In this document: positions 43,194 to 51,905 of the stretch, piece after piece | How the letters are laid out: each line of letters begins with the position of its first letter | Position numbering within the stretch: the first letter of the stretch is position 1 | Assembly: GCA_963830385.1 (NCBI GenBank) | Contig: CAWHMD010000012.1 | Coordinates: forward strand, 1 to 64,000 | DNA from: Bog-532 sp963830385 | Lineage (GTDB): Bacteria > Actinomycetota > Actinomycetes > Streptosporangiales > Streptosporangiaceae | Length of the DNA stretch: 64,000 bases | Reading direction: 5' to 3' | Translations under genes and position numbers: made by a program | The notes under the pieces: generated by a model | Database searches by the model: none | Seen by the model: the letters and a program-made list of their open reading frames with translations, nothing else | Told to the model about the DNA's origin: nothing

Positions 43194-43909
43194 GCCAGCC
43201 CGGCCGGACCAGACCGCTCTCGTAGGCGAACACCACCAGCTGGGTACGAACCCTGGCCACCGGCCAGGCGGGTGACGCTGTCCGGGACCGGGATGCCCGC
43301 CCGCAGGCCGGGTGACGGCTCGGGCGGGCCGAAGGACGTGTGCAGCGGGATGGCGCCGGCCCAGACGTTGAGCTCGGCGTCGGGCGAATCGTCGTCGTCG
43401 GGGCCGCCGGAACGTGCCTTGACCGACGCCTCCTCGATCGGCAGCGCCAGGATCGAGGTGGCGCTCAGCTCCTTGCGGTTCGGCGTCCGCGCCTCACCCC
43501 AGCGGCCCGGCAGCATCTTCTCGGTGAACGCCTCGAACGCGGCCAGCCGCTCGGCCGAGTCCTCGACCCGGCGGAACCGGCCCAGCACCACCACCGACTC
43601 GTAGTTGGCCGAGTGCTCGAACACCGACCGGGCCAGCACGATCCCGTCCAGCCGGGTCACGGTCAGGCAGGCGGGCACCCCGCGGGCGAGCGCGCGGACC
43701 GTGCGGCTGCCGGTCGACCCGTGGATGTAAACGACCTGGCCGACCCGCGCGTACAGCATCGGGATGCAGTACGGCTGGTCCCCGTCGGTGAAGGCGACGT
43801 GCGCCATCAGGCCCCGGTCGAGCGCCGCCTCGATCGCCGCGCGATCGTAGCGACCCTGCTCCGGGATGCGCCGCACCCGCACCCGGCTGGAGATCGGTTT
43901 GTCGGTCAT
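43186..43909 (-). CDS. Pyridoxamine-5'-phosphate-oxidase-like flavoprotein, apparent C-terminal frameshift
   Basis: A split-barrel flavin/F420/heme-binding protein of about 240 residues: QGRYDRAAIEAALDRGLMAH, YCIPMLYARVGQVVYIHGST, VFEHSANYESVVVLGRFRRV, then WAGAIPLHTSFGPPEPSPGL. As sequenced, the frame runs on to 42938 across the esterase gene with low-complexity nonsense. Removing one C in the CCC run near 43,270 restores AWPVARVRTQLVVFAYESGL followed by VRPGWLT and a stop at 43186, a natural family ending that just meets the convergent esterase. Its role may be reduction or binding of a small cofactor. The upstream neighbour is a hybrid regulator on the same strand (7 bases). Confidence 0.78.
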
Positions 43910-43916
43910 GAGGCAA

Positions 43917-44873
43917 CTATGACCTGATCAAGGTGGCCAGGCCATCCAGCAGCCGCTGCAGGCCGAACTCGAAGATCCGGTCCAGGCTGAAGTCGTACTC
44001 CTGGCTGACCAGCCGCTGGAAGATCGGGTAGTCGGCCGCCGGCACCAGGTCGTGCAGCTGCGGGACCTGGGCGTCCAGCCACTCCTCGTTGTCCAGGCCG
44101 GTGACCGCCTGCGCCTCCGCCTCGGCCTCCAGGTTGATGGCCATGCCGCGCACGAAGTTGAGCAGGGCCAGGTGGGCGGTGAACATCGTGTCCAGGTCGA
44201 GCCCGCGCCCGTCCAGCGCGGCCAGGGCCGCTTCGGTGAAGGGGATCGCGGCGGGCAGCAGCTGCGGCCGGGTCATCGACAGCGCAGAGGCCAGCCACGG
44301 ATGGCGGCGGAAGCAGGCCCACATCGTCCGGGCCGATCCCTCCAGCCGGGGCCGCCAGCCGTCGGCCGGATCGGCAACGAACCGTATCTCGGTGAACACC
44401 ACGTTCATCATCTGCAGCAGCAGGTCGTCCTTGTCCGCCACGTGCCGGTACAGCGACATCGGGGCCGTGCCGAGCTCGGCCGCGACCCGGCGCATGGACA
44501 GCGCGGCCAGCCCCTCGGTGTCGGCCACCGTGATCGCGGCCGCCACGATGCGCTCGGCGTCCCCGGGCCCGCGGTCGGCCGGGGTCCGCGCCGGGGCGCC
44601 CGCCGCCCGGCTCGCGGGTGGCCGCGCGGCCGCTGGCTGGGCCGGGGGAGCCGGCGGCCGCTCGCTGACCACGGTGCCGACCCCCGGCACCGGCCGCACC
44701 AGCCCGTCGCGCCGCAGGGTGGCCAGCACCTTGGTCGCGGTGGCCATGGCCACCCCCCAGCGGACGGTGATCTCGCGGGTCGACGGCACCCGCTGGCCGG
44801 GGCCCAGCTCGCCGCGCTCGATCCGGCCGCGCAGCTCGGCCGCAATCCGCGCGTAGGGCGGTGTGCCGTCCAT
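43917..44873 (-). CDS. GntR-TetR hybrid transcriptional regulator
   Basis: A 318-residue protein with two DNA-binding domains. Residues 5-70 are a GntR-type winged helix (ARIAAELRGRIERGELGPGQ, VPSTREITVRWGVAMATATK). A Pro/Ala linker leads to a full TetR unit from about 105 (IVAAAITVADTEGLAALSMR, AAELGTAPMSLYRHVADKDD) with the TetR_C_1-type ligand domain. It is divergent from the FAD monooxygenase gene, and inverted GCACTAGTAC sites lie between. It probably represses both itself and the monooxygenase and releases DNA on binding the monooxygenase substrate or an antibiotic. Confidence 0.9.
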   Translation of the reverse strand: MDGTPPYARIAAELRGRIERGELGPGQRVPSTREITVRWGVAMATATKVLATLRRDGLVRPVPGVGTVVSERPPAPPAQPAAARPPASRAAGAPARTPADRGPGDAERIVAAAITVADTEGLAALSMRRVAAELGTAPMSLYRHVADKDDLLLQMMNVVFTEIRFVADPADGWRPRLEGSARTMWACFRRHPWLASALSMTRPQLLPAAIPFTEAALAALDGRGLDLDTMFTAHLALLNFVRGMAINLEAEAEAQAVTGLDNEEWLDAQVPQLHDLVPAADYPIFQRLVSQEYDFSLDRIFEFGLQRLLDGLATLIRS

Positions 44874-44902
44874 GTTCAGCTCCTCTGTTCCCGACGATTA
44901 GT

Positions 44903-44912
44903 GTACTAGTGC
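44903..44912 (-). promoter_or_regulatory. Operator half, copy 1 (GCACTAGTAC)
   Basis: GCACTAGTAC on the minus strand, 30 bases upstream of the hybrid regulator gene. An inverted identical copy is at 44992-45001. Confidence 0.6.
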
Positions 44913-44991
44913 GCTTGGACTCCACCGCCTCGCAGGTCAGCCGCTCCGGCCGGCCGTGGAGGCCGGGCTCCCGCTCGCTGCGGTTACTGGT

Positions 44992-45001
44992 GCACTAGTA
45001 C
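44992..45001 (+). promoter_or_regulatory. Operator half, copy 2 (GCACTAGTAC)
   Basis: GCACTAGTAC within the near-palindrome TACTGGTGCACTAGTA, in front of the monooxygenase gene; an inverted partner lies about 90 bases away. A further inverted repeat, CGTACT-A-AGTACG (45055-45067), lies just before the monooxygenase start. Confidence 0.6.
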
Positions 45002-45076
45002 GATAACCCCTTTGACGTGCCATGATATTGATTTAAAAGGTTGCCAGCGGTGTACGTACTAAGTACGCTGCGAAGC

Positions 45077-46318
45077 ATGGATAACAAAGACATCCTCATC
45101 TCCGGCGCCAGCATCGCCGGGCCCGCGCTTGCGTACTGGCTACGCGCCAACGGCTTCAACCCGACCGTGGTGGAGCGCGCGCCCGCGCCCCGGCCGGGCG
45201 GCCAGACCGTCGACCTGCGCGGCGCCGGCCGCACCGTGATCGAGCGGATGGGCCTCATGGGCGGGGCCCGCGACCTGTCCCTCGACCAGGTCGGCATCGC
45301 CTGGGTGAACGACCGGGGCCGGGTTACCGCCCGCATGCCGGCCGAGATGTTCGGGGGTGAGGGCATCATCTCCGAGATCGAGATCCTCCGCGGCGACCTC
45401 GGCCAGCTGCTCTACGAGGCGTCCCGGCCCGGCACCGAGTACCTCTTCGACGACACCATCACCGGGCTCGAACAGGACGACTCTGGCGTCAGCGTCACCT
45501 TCGAAAAGGCCGCGCCGCGGCGGTTCGGCCTGGTCGTCGGGGCGGACGGCTTGCACTCGGTGGTGCGCGGGCTGGCCTTCGGGCCCGAGTCCGGCTGTGT
45601 GCGCCCGCTCGGCTGCTACACGGCCTGGTTCACCGCCCGGGCCGACCTCGATCTCGGCGGCTGGTACCTGATGCACAACGCGCCCGGTGGCCTGGTGGCC
45701 TCGGCCCGGCCCGGGCGGCTGCCGGGCGAGATCAAGGCCGGCCTGAGCTTCCGCTCGGAGCCGCTGGCCTACGACCGCCGGGACGTCGCCGCCCAGCAGG
45801 ACATCCTGGCCCGGCGGTTCGCCGGCGTGGGCTGGGAGGCCCCGCGGCTGCTGACCGCGATGCGCTCGGCCTCCGACTTCTTCTTCGACTCGCTCGGCCA
45901 GGTCCACCTGGACCACTGGGCGGCGGGCCGGGCCGTGCTGCTCGGCGACGCCGGATACTGCCCGACCCCGCTGACCGGCCTGGGCACCAGCCTGGCGCTG
46001 GTCGGCGCCTACGTGCTGGCGGGCGAGCTGGCCGCCGCGAACGGCGACCACCGCGCCGCGTTCACCCGCTACGAGCAGGTCATGCGCCCGTACGTGACCC
46101 GCGCCCAGCAGCTGCCGCCGGGCGGCATCAACGGCTTCGCCCCGCAATCGCGGGCCATGATCCGGCTGCGCACCGCCTCGATGACCATGATGACCCGCTG
46201 GCCGCTGCGGGCCCTGATATCCGGCCAGTTCAGCAAGGCCGGCGACATCGACCTGCCGGACTACGAGCTGGCCACGACCCCGTCCGCCGGGGCCCGGTCA
46301 GGGAGTGGCGGTGGCTGA
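45077..46318 (+). CDS. FAD-dependent aromatic monooxygenase
   Basis: A 413-residue flavoprotein hydroxylase of the PHBH/TetX-like type. It has the dinucleotide-binding start ILISGASIAGPALAYWLRAN, the DG motif VVGADGLHSVVRGLAFGPES, and the second FAD motif LLGDAGYCPTPLTGLGTSLA. ATG 45077 precedes the conserved MDNKDILISG; the frame opens at 45041 without a better start. It adds one oxygen atom to an aromatic or polyketide-like substrate using NADPH; TetX-like members inactivate tetracyclines. It is regulated most likely by the divergent GntR-TetR protein. The last 21 bases overlap the end of the convergent synthase-chitinase gene. Confidence 0.9.
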   Translation: MDNKDILISGASIAGPALAYWLRANGFNPTVVERAPAPRPGGQTVDLRGAGRTVIERMGLMGGARDLSLDQVGIAWVNDRGRVTARMPAEMFGGEGIISEIEILRGDLGQLLYEASRPGTEYLFDDTITGLEQDDSGVSVTFEKAAPRRFGLVVGADGLHSVVRGLAFGPESGCVRPLGCYTAWFTARADLDLGGWYLMHNAPGGLVASARPGRLPGEIKAGLSFRSEPLAYDRRDVAAQQDILARRFAGVGWEAPRLLTAMRSASDFFFDSLGQVHLDHWAAGRAVLLGDAGYCPTPLTGLGTSLALVGAYVLAGELAAANGDHRAAFTRYEQVMRPYVTRAQQLPPGGINGFAPQSRAMIRLRTASMTMMTRWPLRALISGQFSKAGDIDLPDYELATTPSAGARSGSGGG

Positions 46319-49300
46319 CGGGGTGGGCTCGCCGGGGATCGTCTCCAGTGACTGCCAGGGCGAGCCGGACGAGCCGGTCCCGGCCTGCGGGGCGGTGCCC
46401 TCGTTGTTCCACTTGGCCTGGTACGGCAGGCCGGCGAACAGGACCCGGTCCCCGGCGTGGTACTCGGTCCTGATCGACCAGACCGGGTAGGTCCCGGCCG
46501 CCGGCTTGGCGGTGGCCGGGGCGTGGTCGCCCGGCAGCACCGGTCCCAGCAGCTCCCAGGCCGACTGCCAGGAGTACTGGACCTGCGCCTGCGGGTCGTC
46601 ACCGGTGTTGTACCACTTGGACTGGTAGATCTCGCCGGCCTCGGTCACCTTGTAGCCGCTCGGGTAGTCGGCGGTCGCCGACCACTGCGGGTAGGGCGCG
46701 TCGGCCGGGTTGGTGTTGGCCACCGCGGGCTGCACGTCACCCGCCGATGAGGTGGTGGTCGCGCTGCCGCCGAGCCCGCCCAGCACCTTGGAGAACTGCA
46801 GGCCCGACTGGGTGGTACCGCTGCAGGTGTTGGACAGCAGCCCGGTCTGGGCGAACGCCGAGCCGCACTGGCTGTCCCGGTTGACCGACCACATCGACAC
46901 CCGGCCGAGGTGCTGCGCGGAGGCAAACGTCGTCAGGCCCTTGGCGTTGGCCAGCGTGAAGATCTCGTTGCGGATGTCGTTCTGGCCGATCATCACGGTG
47001 GCCCCCATCCGCTGCCAGATCTGCTCCGGCTGCAGCTTGATGCCGTAGCGGGGGTACAGATCGGCCAGCTGGGTGTGGGTGGACTGCAGCGCCCGCTCGG
47101 TCAGCTTGAGCATGTTGGCGGCGGTCGCCGGGGCCGGGCTGAAGTCCATCGTCATCACGTTGATCCCGGTGATCGACACGTGTGCCCGCAGCATCGACTC
47201 GATCACCGACAGCGCGTCGCCCTGCAGGCCGGACGGCTCGACCGGCAGGGTCAGCCAGACCGCGAGCTGATGGTGCTGCTGCCTGGCCGTCTGCTCGAGC
47301 TGGGCGATCGCGTCCGCCCGCCGCTGCTCGGCCCCGAAGTCGCTGAGCGCGGCGCCCTCGATGTCGAGGTCGATCGTGGTCAGCTGGTAGCGGTCGATGA
47401 CCTGCTGGTAGGCCGCGGCCAGGCTGGCGGCGCTGGTGCAGGCGACGTCGAGGCTGGTGTGGGCCTGGCCGCCGAACGAGACGATGGCCTGGGCCCCGTT
47501 CTGCTGCACCTGGGCGATGCGTGAGCTCATCGCCAGCGACTGATCGGCCTGGGCGAGCGTGTAGGCCCCACCCCAGCTGGGGTTGCAGCCGGCCTTGGGC
47601 TGGGCCACGACGAACCCGAGGACCGTCTGCCGGGCCGCGTCGGCCGACGGGTTCTGGAACTGGTAGGTCGGTGTCAGCGTCGCGTCGGCGTAGGGCGCGA
47701 ACCAGGTCTGGCGGGTGACGGTGGCCGCGGTCACGATCCGGTTGTGGACGGTGGTGTAGCCGCCGTAGCCGGCTCCGCCCAGCACCACCAGCGCCACCAG
47801 CACCCGCAGCAGCGAGAGCTTGCGCCTCGGGCTGTCGTCGGTGCTGGTCCGGGGGGCCGGCACGGACCCGGGGTGGCCAGCCTGATGCCGCCGGGTCCCG
47901 GCCCGCTGATCGGGGTCCTCGAACCCCACTTCCAGCACCGACCGCCAGTCGGTGGGCGGTGCGGGCTGGTCGGCGTGGCGGCGCGTCAGCTTCCGGCGCC
48001 GCCGTCCCTGCTTGTACAGCAGCGAGGTGGCGTGGATGAACCCGTCCACCACCGAGTTGCGCAGCCCGATGAAGGACTTGGCGGCGTAGCAGGCCAGCAC
48101 CACGTTGAGCGCGGCGTAGGCCATGTTCTCCACCCGGTTGTGCCGGTAGGCGGTGTAGAACGTGAAGCCGGCCAGCGCGATCACCAGGTAGGGCGCGATC
48201 ACGAAGAACGGCGGCACCACGGTCCGGTTGCGCACCTTGGGGGTGCGCGCGAACGCGGCCTTGGAGGCGGTGATGCCCTGCACGACCGAGGACATCGTGC
48301 CCGCCAGGTTCACCGGCAGCAGCACCAGGTTGAAGCCGTAGATGCGGAAAACGTCCAGCCGCTTGTAGCCGCAGTAACGCAGGTCGCTGGCCATGGCCAG
48401 GAAGTACGGCAGCGCCAGCACGCCCAGCAGCGGGCTGATCAGGGTGGCGGCGAACGGGAAGGCCAGCAGGACGAGCAGGCTGGCCGAGCTCCAGCAGATC
48501 GAGGCCATGTAGTTCCAGCGCAGGAACAGCTCGCCGAACCGGGTCCGGCGGCCCTGGGCCTTGCGGGCCCGCGACTGCCGGTGCAGCTTGGGCAGGATCA
48601 GCAGGCCGCCGTTGGCCCAGCGGGCCCGCTGGATGCACAGCGAGCCGAAGTCGGGCGGGGTGGCGCTGTAGCTCAGGCGTTCCGGGTAGTTGTGCAGCCG
48701 CCAGCCGTGCACGCCCATGTCGATGGTGGACTCGGTGTCCTCGATGACCGTGCGGTCGCGGATGTAGTGCCGGATCTGCCAGTCGCCGACGTAGGACGTC
48801 TCGGCGATGTCGTCCAGCGCCCGCTTGCGGATGACGGCGTTGGCGCCGACCCAGAACGTGGCGTCGTAGTAGGTCAGGCCCTGGTGGACGATGTGCTGGA
48901 GGTCGGTGGTGGCGCCCGCGATCCGTTCCAGCCGGGTGGCCGAGCCGGGGAACGCGCTGTAGGGCGTCTGCGCGATGGCGACGTCGCGGTACTCGCTCTG
49001 CGCCATCAGGTGGACCAGCCGCAGGCAGTACTCCGGTAGCAGCACGCTGTCGGCGTCGAGGGTGACCACGTAGTCCGGGCCGGGAATGTTGACGTCGCAG
49101 TAGGCGGCCGGCGCCGGGACCAGGGCCAGCCCGGTGACCGTGCGCTTCTCCCGGTAGGTGCCGCCCATCAGGCCCAGGTAGCTGTTGAGGTTCATGGCCT
49201 TGTTGGGCTCGTGCGAAAGAGACACGTACCGCTTGCGCTCGAAGCTGGACAGGTCGGCCCGGAACGTCCAGACCAGCCGGCGGAGCAGCCGCCGGAACAT

Positions 49301-50284
49301 CAGCGGCTCGAGCACCACTCCCTCGCCGGCCGATTCGAGCAGCGCCTCCTGGATGGCCCGCAGCGACCGGGCCAGCCGGAGGATGACCTCGTTGACCAGG
49401 AAGGCGTCGGTGTGGTCGATGATCTCCTGGTCCTCGGCCAGGTCCTCCAGCCAGGTGGCGGCCTCGTCGTAGTACCCGGCCAGCGTGAACATGGCCCCGG
49501 CGCCGAGCGGCGTGCTGCTCTCCGACGCCAGCTCGAACGAGTGCAGCGCGCGGGTGAACCGGGTGGCGGGCCCGGCCAGCAGCTGCTGGATCTGCCGCGG
49601 CAGCGCCCGGGCGGCTTCGAGCTGGTCGCGGGCCTGCCGGTTCTTGGGCACGAAGGGGTCGTCGATCAGCAGCACGATCCGCTTGTCCGGGAACTCCTGC
49701 AGCGCCGCCGACAGCAGGGTGTTGCGGATGACCCGGGCGTCCTCCTGGTAGGAGGGGATGATCGTGGTCAGGCTGGGCGCGCTGGTGTCGTAGAACTGGT
49801 CGAGGATGGCCCGGCTGGACCGGTGGTGGGTCCGCGTCCGGTAGCAGAACCCGAGGCGGCTCAGCAGGTAGGCCAGGGCGGAGACGGTCAGCAGGCTGAC
49901 GATGAGCAGGTAGAGCACTTCCTCCGCACGGGCCACCGCCGACTCGTGGCCGGCCGCGAAGAAGTCGTCGAAGAACCACTGGACCAGGTAGCCCAGCCAG
50001 GCCGCGACCGTGACGATGATGGCCAGCCGCCCCATCGCCACCCGGCGGTCGCTGACCGGCTTGGGCACCATCGGCATGGCGCGGGTGCGCCGGTCGCGCC
50101 CCCACTGCTTGCGCGGCCGCCGGGGCTCGCGGTCGGGGATGTCGTCGGGCGTGATGATCGGCAGGTCGGCGGTGTCGGCCGCCGCGTTGGCGCGCGCGGC
50201 GGCCGGTATCCGCATGTCGGGCACGGTGCGCTGCCCGACGTGGACCAGCTCCGGCACGTCGGCGTCTGGGGTTGCCGAAGGCAT
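46298..50284 (-). CDS. Membrane GT2 polysaccharide synthase fused to GH18 chitinase and chitin-binding modules
   Basis: 1,328 residues. Residues 1-80 are polar. Two helices (85-105, 122-142) precede a cytosolic GT2 domain (about 170-590) with SYQEDARV, the UDP-binding TLDADS (408-413), IEDTES (514-519) and the processive-synthase Q-x-x-R-W as QRARW (552-556). More helices lie at 597-740. After a basic linker, a further helix (824-842) exports a GH18 domain (about 862-1190; TTIDLDIEG, with the catalytic Glu at 976, and INVMTMDFSP). Two CBM5/12-like modules follow (about 1225-1270 and 1285-1325; YPQWSATADYPSGYKVTEAG and YPVWSIRTEYHAGDRVLFAG). The GT2 part resembles cellulose, chitin or hyaluronan synthases. 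A synthase that makes and trims a GlcNAc-type polymer in one polypeptide is the natural inference; the actual sugar is not shown. Confidence 0.9.
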   Translation of the reverse strand: MPSATPDADVPELVHVGQRTVPDMRIPAAARANAAADTADLPIITPDDIPDREPRRPRKQWGRDRRTRAMPMVPKPVSDRRVAMGRLAIIVTVAAWLGYLVQWFFDDFFAAGHESAVARAEEVLYLLIVSLLTVSALAYLLSRLGFCYRTRTHHRSSRAILDQFYDTSAPSLTTIIPSYQEDARVIRNTLLSAALQEFPDKRIVLLIDDPFVPKNRQARDQLEAARALPRQIQQLLAGPATRFTRALHSFELASESSTPLGAGAMFTLAGYYDEAATWLEDLAEDQEIIDHTDAFLVNEVILRLARSLRAIQEALLESAGEGVVLEPLMFRRLLRRLVWTFRADLSSFERKRYVSLSHEPNKAMNLNSYLGLMGGTYREKRTVTGLALVPAPAAYCDVNIPGPDYVVTLDADSVLLPEYCLRLVHLMAQSEYRDVAIAQTPYSAFPGSATRLERIAGATTDLQHIVHQGLTYYDATFWVGANAVIRKRALDDIAETSYVGDWQIRHYIRDRTVIEDTESTIDMGVHGWRLHNYPERLSYSATPPDFGSLCIQRARWANGGLLILPKLHRQSRARKAQGRRTRFGELFLRWNYMASICWSSASLLVLLAFPFAATLISPLLGVLALPYFLAMASDLRYCGYKRLDVFRIYGFNLVLLPVNLAGTMSSVVQGITASKAAFARTPKVRNRTVVPPFFVIAPYLVIALAGFTFYTAYRHNRVENMAYAALNVVLACYAAKSFIGLRNSVVDGFIHATSLLYKQGRRRRKLTRRHADQPAPPTDWRSVLEVGFEDPDQRAGTRRHQAGHPGSVPAPRTSTDDSPRRKLSLLRVLVALVVLGGAGYGGYTTVHNRIVTAATVTRQTWFAPYADATLTPTYQFQNPSADAARQTVLGFVVAQPKAGCNPSWGGAYTLAQADQSLAMSSRIAQVQQNGAQAIVSFGGQAHTSLDVACTSAASLAAAYQQVIDRYQLTTIDLDIEGAALSDFGAEQRRADAIAQLEQTARQQHHQLAVWLTLPVEPSGLQGDALSVIESMLRAHVSITGINVMTMDFSPAPATAANMLKLTERALQSTHTQLADLYPRYGIKLQPEQIWQRMGATVMIGQNDIRNEIFTLANAKGLTTFASAQHLGRVSMWSVNRDSQCGSAFAQTGLLSNTCSGTTQSGLQFSKVLGGLGGSATTTSSAGDVQPAVANTNPADAPYPQWSATADYPSGYKVTEAGEIYQSKWYNTGDDPQAQVQYSWQSAWELLGPVLPGDHAPATAKPAAGTYPVWSIRTEYHAGDRVLFAGLPYQAKWNNEGTAPQAGTGSSGSPWQSLETIPGEPTPSATATP

Positions 50285-50603
50285 GCCCCTCCACCCCCCT
50301 CAAGGTTGGAACCGCCGGGCCGTGCGAAGGCCGGCCCGCTCACCTGGTCACGCGGTTCCCCCACCGGCAACCCGCTAGTTGACGCTTGAATCATGGTGCG
50401 GGTTGTCCTGGAAAGCTTCGGCTACTCACGGTTACGCCCGAATCGTGCCTGTATAGCCACGTGCGATGTCACTTGGCCGCCCGCCGGCGGCCACCCTGTT
50501 GCGCACGTCACACCGCGGTGGCCAGGGGCGGGTACCTTGTACGCGGCTGCCGCGGTAACTACGGTCGAGGCAACTGCCGGCGATGCCTGTCGGGGAGGGT
50601 GCG
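50285..50603. promoter_or_regulatory. Divergent promoter region
   Basis: About 320 bases between the synthase-chitinase gene and the divergent hydrolase gene. TTGACG (50,380) and AT-richer DNA at 50,440-50,470 may be promoter elements. No gene is seen. Confidence 0.4.
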
Positions 50604-51584
50604 GTGCCAGCGAAGATCCCCCAGCCGCTCGGCGGGTTCTGCTCGCTCGTGAGGTTCATGGAGCGGCACGGGCTGCTGTCCAGCCCGGCGAAGGTACTGG
50701 TGCAGCCGCACGGCGAGCGGCTGAAGCACCACAACCCGAGGTGGATGGTCAAGCCCGGCCCGGCCGTCGATACCCGGGACGTCGTGGTCGAGGGCCGGGG
50801 CGGCCCGATCCCCGCGCGGGTCTACACCCGTCCCGGCACCGGGCCGGGCGCGCCCGCCATCCTGTTCGTCCACGGCGGCGCGTTCATCGACCTGGGCGTG
50901 GATCACTGCGACAACGTCCAGCGCGGCCTGGCCGCCCGCACCGGCTACGTGGTGGTGGGGCTGTCCTACCGGCTCGCCCCCGAGCACCCGTTCCCGGCCG
51001 CCCTGCACGACTGCGCCGACGTCCTGCAGTGGATGCACGACAGCCGGCCGGGCGGTCTCGACCCCCAGCGGATCGCGGTCGGCGGCGAGAGCGCCGGCGC
51101 CAACCTGGCCGTGGCGCTGTGCCTGTACGCGCGGGACAACGGCGGCCCGGCCATCAGCCACCAGTCGGTCTACTACCCCTTCACCGACACGTCGCTGTCG
51201 TCCCCCGACTGGGACAGCGGCCTGATGCCGGGCGCCGGCCGCCGGGCCGGCGAGCTGATGGTCCGCCTGTACGCGCGCGAGCACGCCGATGACCCGCTGG
51301 TGAACGTCCTCGGCGCCGACCTGCGCGGGCTGCCGCCCGCCACCGTCATCACCTGCGGCCACGACATCCTCCGGACCGACGGCCTGCGGCTGGTGGAGGC
51401 GCTGCGGGCGGCCGGCGTGGAGACGCTGCACACCCACCACGACGACATGCCGCACGGCTTCCTGATGCTCTCCCGGCTGACCCGCCGGTCCGACGAGTCC
51501 ATGGACGAGATGGCCCGCGAAGTCACCAGGCGGCTCGGTGCCGGCGAGGCGATGTCGGCTCCTGGTCTCGATGGCGGAGGATGA
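50604..51584 (+). CDS. Alpha/beta hydrolase of the hormone-sensitive-lipase type
   Basis: A 326-residue esterase/lipase. It has the oxyanion motif FVHGGAFIDLG, YRLAPEHPFPAALHDC, the nucleophile elbow GGESAGANLA, the Asp in TCGHDILRTDGLRL and the catalytic His in DDMPHGFLML, all in the order of family IV esterases. GTG 50604 is preceded by GGAGGG; ATG 50583 would add seven residues. No signal peptide. The last ten bases overlap the 3' end of the convergent tRNA-Ser gene. The substrate is unknown. Confidence 0.9.
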   Translation: MPAKIPQPLGGFCSLVRFMERHGLLSSPAKVLVQPHGERLKHHNPRWMVKPGPAVDTRDVVVEGRGGPIPARVYTRPGTGPGAPAILFVHGGAFIDLGVDHCDNVQRGLAARTGYVVVGLSYRLAPEHPFPAALHDCADVLQWMHDSRPGGLDPQRIAVGGESAGANLAVALCLYARDNGGPAISHQSVYYPFTDTSLSSPDWDSGLMPGAGRRAGELMVRLYAREHADDPLVNVLGADLRGLPPATVITCGHDILRTDGLRLVEALRAAGVETLHTHHDDMPHGFLMLSRLTRRSDESMDEMAREVTRRLGAGEAMSAPGLDGGG

Positions 51585-51659
51585 GGGATTCGAACCCTCG
51601 AGGGGTTGCCCCCAACACGCTTTCCAAGCGTGCGCCATAGGCCACTAGGCGAATCCTCC
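51575..51659 (-). tRNA. tRNA-Ser(GGA)
   Basis: An 85-base serine tRNA on the minus strand. The acceptor GGAGGAT begins at 51659, its 3' partner ATCCTCC and discriminator G end at 51575, the anticodon loop TTGGAAA carries GGA (51623-51625), and a long variable arm and T loop TTCGAAT are present. CCA is not encoded. Confidence 0.96.
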
Positions 51660-51765
51660 GCGGGCAAGCTTACCGTGACCGCACGCCGCTGGTGACCCAG
51701 ATTCCCGGCCCATGATTGGCGGGGACGGGCGAGGACGGTCCCGGGCGTGACTAGACTGTCCCGAG

Positions 51766-51851
51766 GTCCCCCGCGCGGCGTGCATCCTGCCAACCCCCCC
51801 AGGGCCGGAAGGCAGCAAGGGTACGCGGGCTCTGACGGGTGCGCGGGGGAC
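51766..51851 (+). ncRNA. ffs: Signal recognition particle RNA, small bacterial type
   Basis: Outer stem GTCCCCCGCGC (51766-51776) pairs with GCGCGGGGGAC (51841-51851). Between them lies the conserved apical region with AGGGCCGGAAGGCAGCAAGG, the SRP54 (Ffh)-binding loop. It is followed by TCTTT. Its place directly upstream of dnaX is the usual actinobacterial arrangement. Confidence 0.95.
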
Positions 51852-51905
51852 TCTTTCCCGTCCCAGGGACGGTGGCGGATCGCCCGGACTGGCGAGGACG
51901 GAGTC

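Noticed and set aside
46737..50303. A 1,188-codon minus-strand frame overlapping the synthase-chitinase gene
   Set aside because: It is Arg/Pro/Gly-rich without any motif; the other frame carries all GT2, GH18 and CBM signatures.
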